Positions 26,637 to 35,167 of a DNA stretch of 38,195 nucleotides are shown piece after piece. Positions within the stretch are counted from its first letter, which is position 1, and the number at the start of each line of letters is the position of its first letter. Both the position numbers and the translations under genes were made by a program. A model generated the notes under the pieces. It was not told the DNA's origin. It worked only from the letters and a program-made list of their open reading frames with translations, and did not search any database. The stretch spans positions 1 to 38,195 of the forward strand of contig JAGGWK010000008.1 in assembly GCA_021157525.1 (NCBI GenBank). The letters are read 5' to 3'. Source of the DNA: Candidatus Cloacimonadota bacterium. GTDB taxonomy: Bacteria; Cloacimonadota; Cloacimonadia; Cloacimonadales; TCS61.

Positions 26637-27289
26637 GCAGTCACTACCTGCATCTGGTAAATATGGGATTTTCCTATGGCTCAAACAGGATTTTCACCAA
26701 CGTATCCCTCTCGGTGCCCCGAGACGCCGTCACCGTGCTTACCGGCAAAAATGGCTCTGGGAAAACCACTCTTTGCCGCATTCTCAGCGGATTGCAACCA
26801 CATTACGCCGGCAGCATCATCATCGATGGCAACGAGCTGAAAGATATCTCGCCCCAAATCCGCGCCAGGCAAATAGCCTACCACAAGCAAGAGCCCGAAG
26901 GCAACATCGTGGGGGCCACTGCCCAGGAAGATCTGGCAATGTGGCAACATCAGTTTTGTGGCTATGGACAAAATGACGACGCCATCGCCGCTGCCGCCAG
27001 AGAATTTGGTATCGAGAAATTGTTGCACACACCCACCTGGGAACTGAGCAACGGCCAGCGAAAACGCATCGGGCTGGCGGCCATGCTACTGCATCCTCAG
27101 CGCTACTGGCTGCTGGATGAGCCCACCACCGGCCTGGATACCATTAACCAGCAAGCTTTACTGCGGGCAATCGGCTCTCTTTCCGCCGCTGGTTCAGGAT
27201 GCATGATCATCACCCATGACCCCGAATGCTTTGCCCGGTTGGCAGACATCCGGCTCCATATTTTAGATAACAAAATCAAAACACTATGA
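26633..27289 (+). CDS. ecfA2: ECF transporter ATPase (EcfA')
   Basis: This 218-residue ABC ATPase is the partner of the preceding one. It has Walker A GKNGSGKTT (about 38-46), a Q-loop region QIAYHKQEPEGNIVGATAQE, signature LSNGQRKR, Walker B YWLLDEPTTGLD and switch His in ITHD. The two ATPases differ enough to form a heterodimer, as in group I ECF modules. It also lacks the C-terminal extension. It begins within the stop codon of the first ATPase and is followed after seven bases by the TonB-dependent receptor gene. Confidence 0.92.
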   Translation: MSSHYLHLVNMGFSYGSNRIFTNVSLSVPRDAVTVLTGKNGSGKTTLCRILSGLQPHYAGSIIIDGNELKDISPQIRARQIAYHKQEPEGNIVGATAQEDLAMWQHQFCGYGQNDDAIAAAAREFGIEKLLHTPTWELSNGQRKRIGLAAMLLHPQRYWLLDEPTTGLDTINQQALLRAIGSLSAAGSGCMIITHDPECFARLADIRLHILDNKIKTL

Positions 27290-27296
27290 GGGAACT

Positions 27297-29195
27297 ATGA
27301 AAAAAATACTTCTCATCTGCATCTGTCTGACCTGCATCATAGCCCTTGGGGCGCAAACAGCCGACACTCTTTCCACCGCAAAAAAACGCACCTACCAGCT
27401 GGAAGGCATTCGGGTGGTAGCCCAGCGGGAAACCCAGACCATCGGCTCCATTGCAGTGAAAGAATTTGATGCCGCATCCGCTGCTACAGACCTCAATGTA
27501 GCCCAAAGCATTGCCGATGTAAATGGTCTGGACATCATCACCGGTGGAAAATCCGGAAGCACGCTGAGCATCCGTGGCTTTGAAAATGATCAGATAAAGT
27601 TCTTCCTGGATGGACGCCCTCTGGGAGGCGGCTACTTTGGAAACGTGGACCTCAATACCATCCCGGTAAGCGAGATAAAAAATATCCAAATCCTCAAAGG
27701 TCCCATTTCGGCACTCTACGGCTCCGACACCATGGGAGGCGTGGTAAACATCGTTTCCCGCAGTGTGCAAGACCAGCCCCTCATCAAAGCAGGAAGCCAG
27801 TTTCGCCGTAATAACACCAACAAACAATATCTCTCGCTGGCAAAAGCCTTCCCTCTCTTTGATGTATCACTTTACGGATCCCGCTACCACACAGACGGCT
27901 TTGTGCTGTCCCGGGATTTTGCACCCACCTCTTTTGAAAACGGCGACATCCGCAACAACACAGCCCGCAACCAGTACGACATGCAGGCCAAAGTAAATGC
28001 CACCATCTTCGACTTCCATTCCATCGCCATTCAGGCAGGATACACCACCATGGATACCAAAGAAATCCCCGGCAACATTTATGAAAACCAGCTGCGAAAA
28101 TTCATCGACTGGAAACGGTATCAACTCTCTGGGAGCGGCGCATTTCAGCTCAACGACTTCCTCTCCTCCGACCTCACCATATACTATGATGGCTACGACA
28201 ACACCTACGCCGAGTACAATACAACTACCGGCGAGATGTATTCCACCTGGCCTTCTTATCTGGAAAGCTGGAAACTTGGGCTACGTAATAATTTCACCTG
28301 GCAACTGTCCAGCGCCTGGCAAACCCGGTTTGGCGGACGCTACGAAAAAGAGGCCTACAACCGCAAAGACAACGGCAATTACAAAAAATGGACAACCAAC
28401 GATCAGCAAATCATCAATATCTTCAATCAGCACGAGATTGATCTCCAGCCCCTTACCATCACGGTGGGAAGCGGGATGTCCTTTTTCTTGCCCAAAGGCG
28501 CGGATGCATGGGAAATGCACGTTGAACCATCGGCCAGCCTGCAGTACCGCTTTATTAACCGCTCCAGCGCAACCCTGTCTGCATCCAGAAATACCAAATA
28601 TCCGGTGATGCATGAGCTCTTTAGCGCCAGTTCGGGAAATCCTGACCTCAAGCCTGAACTGGCCACCAAAACCGAATTTACTCTGCAGTGGCCTCTTCAC
28701 TTTGCATTCCTGCAGGGAAATCTGAAGCAAGCTGTGTATTATAACTGGATAAAAAACCTTATCGACAAAGAAGATAACATCTATAAGAACATTGAAAATG
28801 CCGATACCTATGGCTACGAATGCTCATTAAACCTGCATTTGTGGTGGGATCATCAGTGGGAATATTCCCTGGTACGCTATGGTGCCAACAGCCATTATGC
28901 GGTTTTGGAAACCCCGCGACACGCTGTGAAAATCAAGGAATCGATGCTTCTGCCTTACGGGATACGGGTGAAATACAAGGCATCCTGGAAAGATGTGCGC
29001 TATTACGAAGACGGCCCAACTCACGTTACTCTGGCCCCCTATTGGCTCCATAACCTCTACCTCAGCAAATCCTTCGGAGCTGTTTCGGCTAAGCTGGGGG
29101 TGGAAAATATTTTGGATACCAATTACATGGAAAAATACGGTCAACCGGGCCCCGGTATAGATTTTTTAATTAACCTGGAATATCGGTATAAATAG
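27297..29195 (+). CDS. TonB-dependent outer-membrane receptor
   Basis: The 632-residue protein brings a scarce nutrient across the outer membrane using TonB energy. Signal peptide 1-20 is followed by a plug domain (about 40-150: STLSIRGFENDQIKFFLDGRP, ILKGPISALYGSDTMGGVVNIVS) with the usual plug motifs, then a 22-strand-type barrel. It ends in the C-terminal strand LINLEYRYK. The overall size fits BtuB-like receptors rather than the larger SusC type. A TonB box is not obvious; QLEGIRVVA near residue 32 may serve. It lies between the ATPase and T-component genes of the ECF system. This is strong contextual evidence that both membranes are served by one operon. Confidence 0.95.
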   Translation: MKKILLICICLTCIIALGAQTADTLSTAKKRTYQLEGIRVVAQRETQTIGSIAVKEFDAASAATDLNVAQSIADVNGLDIITGGKSGSTLSIRGFENDQIKFFLDGRPLGGGYFGNVDLNTIPVSEIKNIQILKGPISALYGSDTMGGVVNIVSRSVQDQPLIKAGSQFRRNNTNKQYLSLAKAFPLFDVSLYGSRYHTDGFVLSRDFAPTSFENGDIRNNTARNQYDMQAKVNATIFDFHSIAIQAGYTTMDTKEIPGNIYENQLRKFIDWKRYQLSGSGAFQLNDFLSSDLTIYYDGYDNTYAEYNTTTGEMYSTWPSYLESWKLGLRNNFTWQLSSAWQTRFGGRYEKEAYNRKDNGNYKKWTTNDQQIINIFNQHEIDLQPLTITVGSGMSFFLPKGADAWEMHVEPSASLQYRFINRSSATLSASRNTKYPVMHELFSASSGNPDLKPELATKTEFTLQWPLHFAFLQGNLKQAVYYNWIKNLIDKEDNIYKNIENADTYGYECSLNLHLWWDHQWEYSLVRYGANSHYAVLETPRHAVKIKESMLLPYGIRVKYKASWKDVRYYEDGPTHVTLAPYWLHNLYLSKSFGAVSAKLGVENILDTNYMEKYGQPGPGIDFLINLEYRYK

Positions 29196-29918
29196 ATGAA
29201 ACTCAATGTGCGCACCCTGCTGATTCTGGTTATCGGCATCACCACGATCTCGGTAGTGTATCAAACTATTTTGGCACAGCTTGGATGCATCGGCATCACG
29301 CTGCTACTGCTTTTTGCCCTGCACCCCACGCCTCAGCAGCAGAAGCGCATTCTACATCGCCTCACTTCGCTGGGACGCATCATTTTCACGGTGATGGTAT
29401 TTCAGATTCTTTTTCGTCGGGATGGAGCGGTCTTGTGGCAATGGCACAGCATCGTTATCACCGACATCGGAATTCAGTATGGTGTGGCGTCTTCATTACG
29501 TTTTTTCCTCATTATTCTGGTAGCGGGAATGCTTTTTGATATCCCCTATTACCGCTATCTGCAGGCATTTCATGCGTGGAAGTTACCCAACGAGATTTCC
29601 TTCCTGGCTGCCACCACCATTCACTTTATCCCTATTTTTCGCGGGCAGTTTATGCAAAGTATTGAGGCCCTTACCGTCCGTGGCATCGCCCTCAGGGAAT
29701 TGCCATTGCGGAAGCGTCCAAAGGTGTATACGTCGTTACTGTTCCCTGTGCTTGCCAAGGCCATCTCCGATGTGAAATACCGGGCTATGTCTCTGGAATT
29801 GCGTGGATTTCGTCTGTATCCCACCCGCACGCTCCTGCACAAAGCACCACTCACACCCTTGGATATCGCATTACAGATTATCACCGTCGTTACCGTGGTC
29901 ACCATTTTGGTGGCCTAG
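29196..29918 (+). CDS. ecfT: ECF transporter transmembrane (T) component
   Basis: The 240-residue membrane protein has about five hydrophobic helices and starts on the base after the receptor's stop codon. The cytoplasmic coupling helices carry two x-Arg-Gly motifs, EALTVRGI and LELRGF, equivalent to the Ala-Arg-Gly pair that docks the two ATPases. It joins the S component to EcfA/EcfA'. With it the operon contains every part of an ECF transporter. No clear own terminator follows; the bidirectional-looking hairpin at 30088-30114 may serve. Confidence 0.9.
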   Translation: MKLNVRTLLILVIGITTISVVYQTILAQLGCIGITLLLLFALHPTPQQQKRILHRLTSLGRIIFTVMVFQILFRRDGAVLWQWHSIVITDIGIQYGVASSLRFFLIILVAGMLFDIPYYRYLQAFHAWKLPNEISFLAATTIHFIPIFRGQFMQSIEALTVRGIALRELPLRKRPKVYTSLLFPVLAKAISDVKYRAMSLELRGFRLYPTRTLLHKAPLTPLDIALQIITVVTVVTILVA

Positions 29919-30087
29919 CGCCACCCTGACTCACAATCGCGCCACCCAGAAGCATACGGCAGGCAGAGACAACAAACGAAACGCTGTCACTTCGGCCAAG
30001 TCAGCTTGCTGACACGTAGATACCTCTGCGCTCCATTCCATTGCAGAACGGATATTCCCCTCGTCCCGACAGCACCATTGCATCCCA

Positions 30088-30114
30088 TAAAAAAACCGCC
30101 CAAAGGACGGCTTT
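30088..30114 (-). terminator. Intrinsic terminator after plsC, possibly bidirectional
   Basis: On the - strand CCGTCC-TTT-GGGCGG is followed by eight T. Read on the + strand the same stem (CCGCCC/GGACGG) is followed by CTTTTC, so it could also end the ECF operon transcript that converges here. Confidence 0.8.
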
Positions 30115-30123
30115 TCGCTATTT

Positions 30124-30840
30124 TCACAATGCGCTTTGTATTTGCTTTTGTACAATTCCCGCGAGATTCTCCAGAGTCTCTTTATCGCACTGGCGTACAT
30201 CTATGGGCGGATGCACCGTAAGGTAAACGTCGGCTTTTTTGATGTGCCCCGTTTCCTCATAGAGTTTGTAAGAGCCACTAATCGTGAGGGGGATTATCAT
30301 CGCCTCCGATTTAATCGCCAGCTTCAGGCTGCCTTTTTTAAAATCTGCCATCTGATTACTACGGCTGCGGGTACCTTCCGGGAAGATGCACAACGGCTTG
30401 CCATTTTTTATCTGTTTTATGCCTTCGATAATGGTTCGGCGGGCTTGACGAGGATTTTTCCTGTCTATCAGGATGCATCCCAACTCCTTCATCCAGCGGT
30501 GCACAATGGGAATCTTGCGCAATTCCTGCTTGGCAATGAAGCCGATATTGGGAGGCAGAAAGCCCAGCACTACCGGGATATCAAACATACTTTGATGATT
30601 TGAGATAAAGCACAACCGGTCACTGTCAGGGATGTTTTCCAGTCCCGAGACATGCATCCTTGCACCGGCAACTTTGAGCACAGTGCGACCCCAGCGGCTG
30701 GTGGTTCTTATCACATATCTATCCAGTGTCTTTTGGGATGCAAACAGTTTGAGCACAGCCAGAGGAATATACTCCAACAGAATGGTGAAGAGCGACAACA
30801 CCACAAAAACACCGTAGCTAATGGTCCAGATAATTTTCAT
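30124..30840 (-). CDS. plsC: 1-acyl-sn-glycerol-3-phosphate acyltransferase
   Basis: This enzyme adds the second acyl chain to form phosphatidic acid at the inner membrane. I use ATG 30840, which overlaps the stop of the upstream kinase gene in ATGA; the frame start at 30897 lies inside that gene. The 238-residue protein has one or two N-terminal hydrophobic helices, the acyltransferase box NHQSMFD (His and Asp catalytic), the glycerol-phosphate-binding box FPEGTRSR, and PLTISGSYKL. Being coupled to a phosphoglycerate-kinase-like gene is unusual but has no clear functional meaning. A terminator follows. Confidence 0.93.
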   Translation of the reverse strand: MKIIWTISYGVFVVLSLFTILLEYIPLAVLKLFASQKTLDRYVIRTTSRWGRTVLKVAGARMHVSGLENIPDSDRLCFISNHQSMFDIPVVLGFLPPNIGFIAKQELRKIPIVHRWMKELGCILIDRKNPRQARRTIIEGIKQIKNGKPLCIFPEGTRSRSNQMADFKKGSLKLAIKSEAMIIPLTISGSYKLYEETGHIKKADVYLTVHPPIDVRQCDKETLENLAGIVQKQIQSAL

Positions 30841-32135
30841 CGCAGCAACCCCGGTTGCTCGATGAGGGCCCGCACCGGAGCCAACCCTGTTACGCAACCT
30901 TCGTGAATCGCCTTGAGGATGGTTCCGCCACCAGAGAAGAAATAATATTGGGGATCATCCACTGCCTTGATGTAGGTGCCTGGCAATAGAGTACGAAGCT
31001 CTTGCAACGTGTCTCCGCCACCAAACATCTTGTTGGCTTCCGTGTTTTGATTGATCAGTAGATACATGGTTTTGGTTCCTTCAAAAAAGCGTGGTGTAAA
31101 ACCCATCACAGCATTCACAAAAATACTTTTCGCCTTCATTATGGGATCTTTGACAAAGGACTCTTTAAAGGAGTGCGGCGCCACATCCAGGATGTAATTC
31201 AGTTTGGTTCCCGGCTGCAATGTGCGTACATCCAGCTCACGGAATTTTCCCGGGACTTTGCCCTCCCGAGTTTCGGATTCTATAACATAGGGTGGCTCAA
31301 TTACCTTTCCGGGGTATTGTTTGCTGACTTCCAGAAATTCCCGTGCCACAGCCAGGTCGTCTTCCTGTATACCTTTGATCTCGACCCCGTATTTGGCGCA
31401 GAGGTAGGCATTATAAATCACTCCACCCATCATCAGGTAGTCCACGGTTTCCAGTAATGAACGCAAGGGACCGATTTTGGTATCAAATTTAGCACCGGCA
31501 ACTATCGCCAAAAAGGGACGAACCGGATGATAAATACGGTCGAGATTATGTATCTCATGTTGCATCAGGTAACCAGCATAGGATGGCAGATAGCGAGTGG
31601 GAGCGATGGTAGACGTGTGGGGTTGCCAGGAGCCGAAGGCGTCGTTTACATAGACGTCTGCCAGACCAGCCAGCTGCTCGCCAAACTTTGCGCCCTCCAT
31701 GCCTTTCTCTTCTTCTCCTCGAAACCAGCGGATATTGGGCAGGTAAATCCCCTGAATCTTCCCTTTTCGCAGTTCTTTTATCATCAGGTTCACTCCGGTA
31801 TCGATGCCCATATAGCCACCATGGACTTTGTCTTCCTTAAAATCCGGTACTTCAAATTTGGTAAACAGCTTGCGTTCCAGATACTTAACAATAGGCTTAA
31901 CATCATACTTGGGATCCATGTCTATCAATCCGGTCTTCTTATCCCGCGGACGCCCCACATGGGTCATCAAGATCAGTTTTCCGCCCTTTGACAAGATGTT
32001 AAACAGTGTCCCAAAGGTCATATCAATACGAAATGGGTCTTTGATCACATGCTCTTTTGCCACATTGTGATCCACTCGAACCAGTACGATTTTGTCACGC
32101 AGATCGGCATCTTGCAACTTCGGAATTTCGCGCAT
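30837..32135 (-). CDS. Divergent phosphoglycerate kinase, copy 1
   Basis: The 432-residue protein (start ATG 32135 after GGGAG) has the two-lobed PGK layout. Conserved are VRVDHNV (Asp and Asn of the substrate site), a DPFRID arginine, THVGRP, NIRWF, VNDAFG, AGAKFDTKI, GGGDT and SGGGT. Changes are RVDFN to RVDHN, the HRAHAS loop to SWQPHTS (the 3-phosphoglycerate-binding Arg and one residue are lost), WNGPMGVFE to VNAVMGFTP, and GLDIGPET to LDVAPHS. It may still be the glycolytic enzyme of this lineage or may have another acyl-phosphate substrate. Its start lies 115 T-rich bases from a second copy. Confidence 0.85.
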   Translation of the reverse strand: MREIPKLQDADLRDKIVLVRVDHNVAKEHVIKDPFRIDMTFGTLFNILSKGGKLILMTHVGRPRDKKTGLIDMDPKYDVKPIVKYLERKLFTKFEVPDFKEDKVHGGYMGIDTGVNLMIKELRKGKIQGIYLPNIRWFRGEEEKGMEGAKFGEQLAGLADVYVNDAFGSWQPHTSTIAPTRYLPSYAGYLMQHEIHNLDRIYHPVRPFLAIVAGAKFDTKIGPLRSLLETVDYLMMGGVIYNAYLCAKYGVEIKGIQEDDLAVAREFLEVSKQYPGKVIEPPYVIESETREGKVPGKFRELDVRTLQPGTKLNYILDVAPHSFKESFVKDPIMKAKSIFVNAVMGFTPRFFEGTKTMYLLINQNTEANKMFGGGDTLQELRTLLPGTYIKAVDDPQYYFFSGGGTILKAIHEGCVTGLAPVRALIEQPGLLR

Positions 32136-32250
32136 ACACACTCCCGTATGAAATCAACTATCTTTTTGGATTACCTGTTCTTTTTCTGCTTTTTTGGGCA
32201 ACCATTTTTTTCCTTTTTTTTGGATGCAGCCCTTTCTGCCGCGACACTTT

Positions 32251-33543
32251 TTACCCGTTATCTTTTTCACAAAGAGCAGTTATTGGCACCAATCCCAACG
32301 GTGATCCAGTCTCGATAGCTTTGAGCACAGCACCACCACCGGTAAATATGTAATATTTGGGGTGATCCAGCGCCATGATATAGAGCCCCGGTAACAGTCG
32401 CTTGAGCTCCTGCAACGTATCGCCGCCACCATACAGTTTAACCGCATCCCGGTTTGCATCAATGAGCTGATCCAACGCAATTGTACCGCTGTTGAAGTGC
32501 GGCGTAAAACCCATCACCGCATTGACGAAGATGGTGCGGGCGCGTCCGAAAATCTGCTGTACCTGAGGTTCGTCAAAGGATGCCGGGTCGATATCCAGCA
32601 CATATCCCAATTCATCGCCACGGTGCAGTTTCCGGATGTCATGGGTTCGGTGCTGACCATCAATGCGGCCCGCCAGAGTATCCGACTCCACGATAAGCGG
32701 CAGCTCGACGAGTTTGCCGGGGTACTTCTGAGCATAGGTAACAAAGCGGGATGCAGCCACCATATCCTTTTCAGAGATTCCTTTGATGGTGATGCCGTAT
32801 TTGGCGCAGAGGTAGGCGTTGTAAATCACACCTCCCAGGATGAGGTAATCGCTCCGCTTGAGCAGAGCAAAGAGAGAATCGATCTTGGTATCAAACTTCG
32901 AGCCGGCTACTACCGTTACGAAAGGACACTCGGCTTGATACACCCGTTGCAGATTCTGGATTTCCTGCTGCATCAAAAACCCGGCATAGGATGGCAGGTA
33001 GTGAGTGATGCCCACGGTGGAAGCGTGAGGCTGCCACGAGCCAAAGGCGTCATTTACAAAGATGTCTGCCAGCCCGGCCAATTGATGGGCAAAGCGATCG
33101 GCTGCATCTCCCCCGGCTTCTTCCCCGAAAAACCAGCGGGTATTGGGCAGATAAATGCCGTCAATGGTGCCAGCCTGAAGGTCTTTGATCATGTGATTGA
33201 TGGAGGTTTCTACTCCCAGATAGCCACGGGTATCCTGAGGCAAAAAGTCTGGCACCTGCATCCTGATGTGCAACTTGTGCTGCAAATAGTCCACAATAGG
33301 CCGCACCGAAGTATCGGGCGAGATGGTGATTTCACCGGTTTTTTTATTTTTTGGTCGTCCTACATGGGTCATCAGAATGATCTTCCCGCCCTTGGCATTG
33401 ATGTAGTAAAGGGTGCCAAGAGTGGCATCAATGCGATATGGATCGTGGATAATGCCCTGTTTTACAACATTGTGATCTACCCGTACCAGCACTATTTTCC
33501 CGGCCAGATCGGCGTCTTGCAATCGTGGAAGTGTTTCAAGCAT
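32251..33543 (-). CDS. Divergent phosphoglycerate kinase, copy 2
   Basis: This 430-residue paralogue of the next gene downstream has the same unusual motif set: VRVDHNV, DPYRID, THVGRP, NTRWFFGEE, VNDAFGSWQPHAS, AGSKFDTKI, VNAVMGFTP, GGGDT, TGGGA. Since both copies share the loss of the HRAHAS Arg and the changed nucleotide-side motifs, the changes predate the duplication. The ATG follows GGGGGAGG. In canonical PGK the reaction is 1,3-bisphosphoglycerate plus ADP to 3-phosphoglycerate plus ATP. Which copy, if either, does this is not decidable here. It lies 124 bases downstream of the gcvT-like gene. Confidence 0.85.
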   Translation of the reverse strand: MLETLPRLQDADLAGKIVLVRVDHNVVKQGIIHDPYRIDATLGTLYYINAKGGKIILMTHVGRPKNKKTGEITISPDTSVRPIVDYLQHKLHIRMQVPDFLPQDTRGYLGVETSINHMIKDLQAGTIDGIYLPNTRWFFGEEAGGDAADRFAHQLAGLADIFVNDAFGSWQPHASTVGITHYLPSYAGFLMQQEIQNLQRVYQAECPFVTVVAGSKFDTKIDSLFALLKRSDYLILGGVIYNAYLCAKYGITIKGISEKDMVAASRFVTYAQKYPGKLVELPLIVESDTLAGRIDGQHRTHDIRKLHRGDELGYVLDIDPASFDEPQVQQIFGRARTIFVNAVMGFTPHFNSGTIALDQLIDANRDAVKLYGGGDTLQELKRLLPGLYIMALDHPKYYIFTGGGAVLKAIETGSPLGLVPITALCEKDNG

Positions 33544-33618
33544 GAAGCCTCCCCCTCGTTTTTTAGAGTGAGATTGGAAAAAGGGGAAAGATTGGCAATG
33601 AATTTTTATATACGCACT

Positions 33619-33651
33619 GCGCTTCCACCGTCAGAACGAAGATGGAAGCGC
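33619..33651. repeat. Inverted repeat between the gcvT-like and PGK genes
   Basis: GCGCTTCCA (33619-33627) is inversely repeated as TGGAAGCGC (33643-33651) around a 15-base loop, 17 bases after the gcvT-like stop on the - strand. No T run follows on that strand. It may be a weak or factor-assisted terminator or a processing signal. Confidence 0.5.
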
Positions 33652-33667
33652 TGTTAATTTATGGAAA

Positions 33668-35032
33668 TCAGAGGTTCTCGATATTTTTCAATGGCCGGGG
33701 AGCGGTAGCAGGCATCACGCCATCACCACTGATAAATCCTAAAACCGGTTTTCCCTTGGGATGTTTGTCTGCATCTTCCCGATAAAATTCCACGGGAATC
33801 CGCACCGGTTCGCCATCCACTGCCAGGATGTCCTTGCCATCTGCATCTACCCCAAAGGGATTGTTATAACACCAGGCCAGACCAATAGCTGCTGTGCCGT
33901 GTTCCTCATTCACCCCTTTCCGTTTGGAGCCGATGAATTGTCGTTTTTCCAGACTCACGTTGGGAGAATTTATGCTGGACGTCACCGTGCCGAGGCGTTT
34001 GCCGTCTTTGTACATGCCTCTACCTACCACGATGCCTTCGCTTATCACCAACGCCATGTGCTTGGTTGCATCCTGCACTTTTACCAATGCCTCTTTTCCC
34101 ACAAATGTGGCTTTGGACATATCGATGGCTGCACCAAAGAGAGGAGCATTGATGGGAGTGTGCTGCTGGTCGTATTCACTGCCATTTAAAGGCAAACCGA
34201 AATTACCGGCAGAAATACGGTTTTCGTCCCGTCCACCCAGGCCTACCAGCAAACCGTTCAGGCTGATGGCCTTTTTGATGATGCGGGTAAACTGAGCCGC
34301 AGCCACTTCTACGGGAATATAGAGCTCCCAACCCCAGCGACTGGTATAGCCAGTACGACTGATGATGTAGTGATGCTCTTCATAATCAAATTCGTTGAAG
34401 GTGAAATAGCGCATATTTTTCGTTGGTTTGTCGCGATTTTTTACTACCTCTGCGCCATAGAGCCCGGTAACCAATTTGTAGGAGTAAGGACCCTGGATGT
34501 CGATTTTCACAAATTGATCCGATACATCTTGGGCTGTGACATCTTCCCCTTCTTGCAGGTGATCCATAATGTGATCGATATCGGCTTTGAGACCTCGTCG
34601 GGAATCGGTGAGGTCGTGACCGGCATTTATCACCAGGATGTAATCATCTTCTGCCATGCGCATAGCGATCATATCATCTACCACACCACCGGTTTTATTG
34701 AGAAGCAGGGTGTATTTGCATTGGCCAATCTTCATTTGTGCTATGTTTGTGGGCAACACCCTGTCCAGCAAGGTTGCAGCATCAGAGCCTGTAAACCGTA
34801 TCTGCGCCATGTGATCGATGTTGAAAACTGCAACGTTTTCGATAGCTTTGGCTTCTTCAAAAACCGAAGTGATGTAATTCACCGCCATTGCATATTCGCC
34901 AAAATTACTTCGCTTTATCGGAGTTAGCTCCCGATTCAGCCGTTCTGCCATCATACCCTGGTACCACTCCTCAACCTCATATACTGCCGTTTTCCGTGGT
35001 TCAGCAGGAAACTTAAATCCATACGTTGCCAT
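33668..35032 (-). CDS. GcvT-like aminomethyltransferase (tetrahydrofolate-dependent)
   Basis: The 454-residue protein belongs to the GcvT/T-protein fold. In the glycine cleavage system the family moves the methylene group from the lipoylated H protein to tetrahydrofolate. The signature NKTGGVVDDMIA (about 112-123) includes the catalytic Asp, and DIQGPYSYKLV, TGYTSRWGWELYIP and GLGGRDENRISAG follow in the expected order. The C-terminal barrel domain is present, but the protein is some 80 residues longer than typical GcvT (about 365). Extra length lies in the N-terminus and in the tail around AWCYNNPFGVDADGKDILA. No gcvH or gcvP is adjacent. AAGGAG precedes the ATG. A different methyl donor is possible. 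Confidence 0.85.
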   Translation of the reverse strand: MATYGFKFPAEPRKTAVYEVEEWYQGMMAERLNRELTPIKRSNFGEYAMAVNYITSVFEEAKAIENVAVFNIDHMAQIRFTGSDAATLLDRVLPTNIAQMKIGQCKYTLLLNKTGGVVDDMIAMRMAEDDYILVINAGHDLTDSRRGLKADIDHIMDHLQEGEDVTAQDVSDQFVKIDIQGPYSYKLVTGLYGAEVVKNRDKPTKNMRYFTFNEFDYEEHHYIISRTGYTSRWGWELYIPVEVAAAQFTRIIKKAISLNGLLVGLGGRDENRISAGNFGLPLNGSEYDQQHTPINAPLFGAAIDMSKATFVGKEALVKVQDATKHMALVISEGIVVGRGMYKDGKRLGTVTSSINSPNVSLEKRQFIGSKRKGVNEEHGTAAIGLAWCYNNPFGVDADGKDILAVDGEPVRIPVEFYREDADKHPKGKPVLGFISGDGVMPATAPRPLKNIENL

Positions 35033-35167
35033 AAGTATCTCCTTATAACGTGATATTTTTTACCGAGATTTTTCCTCACTCCTTTTTTGTAAAGCAGATT
35101 ATCCCTTGACAGCATACTCTGTAATCCTGGTTTTCTAAAACATAGATTCATCGATTGAGGAGGATAG

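Noticed and set aside
30000-30013. Short palindrome GTCAGC-TT-GCTGAC after ecfT, considered as a terminator
   Set aside because: The stem is short and no T run follows. The hairpin at 30088-30114 is a better candidate for ending transcription here.
32497-33657. 386-codon open frame on the + strand opposite the second PGK gene
   Set aside because: It is antisense to a clear PGK coding sequence and has no ribosome site or known domain.
35106-35138. TTGACA before the GNAT gene as part of a promoter
   Set aside because: No acceptable -10 element is found at 15-19 bases; the best candidate (TTCTAA) is 21 bases away.
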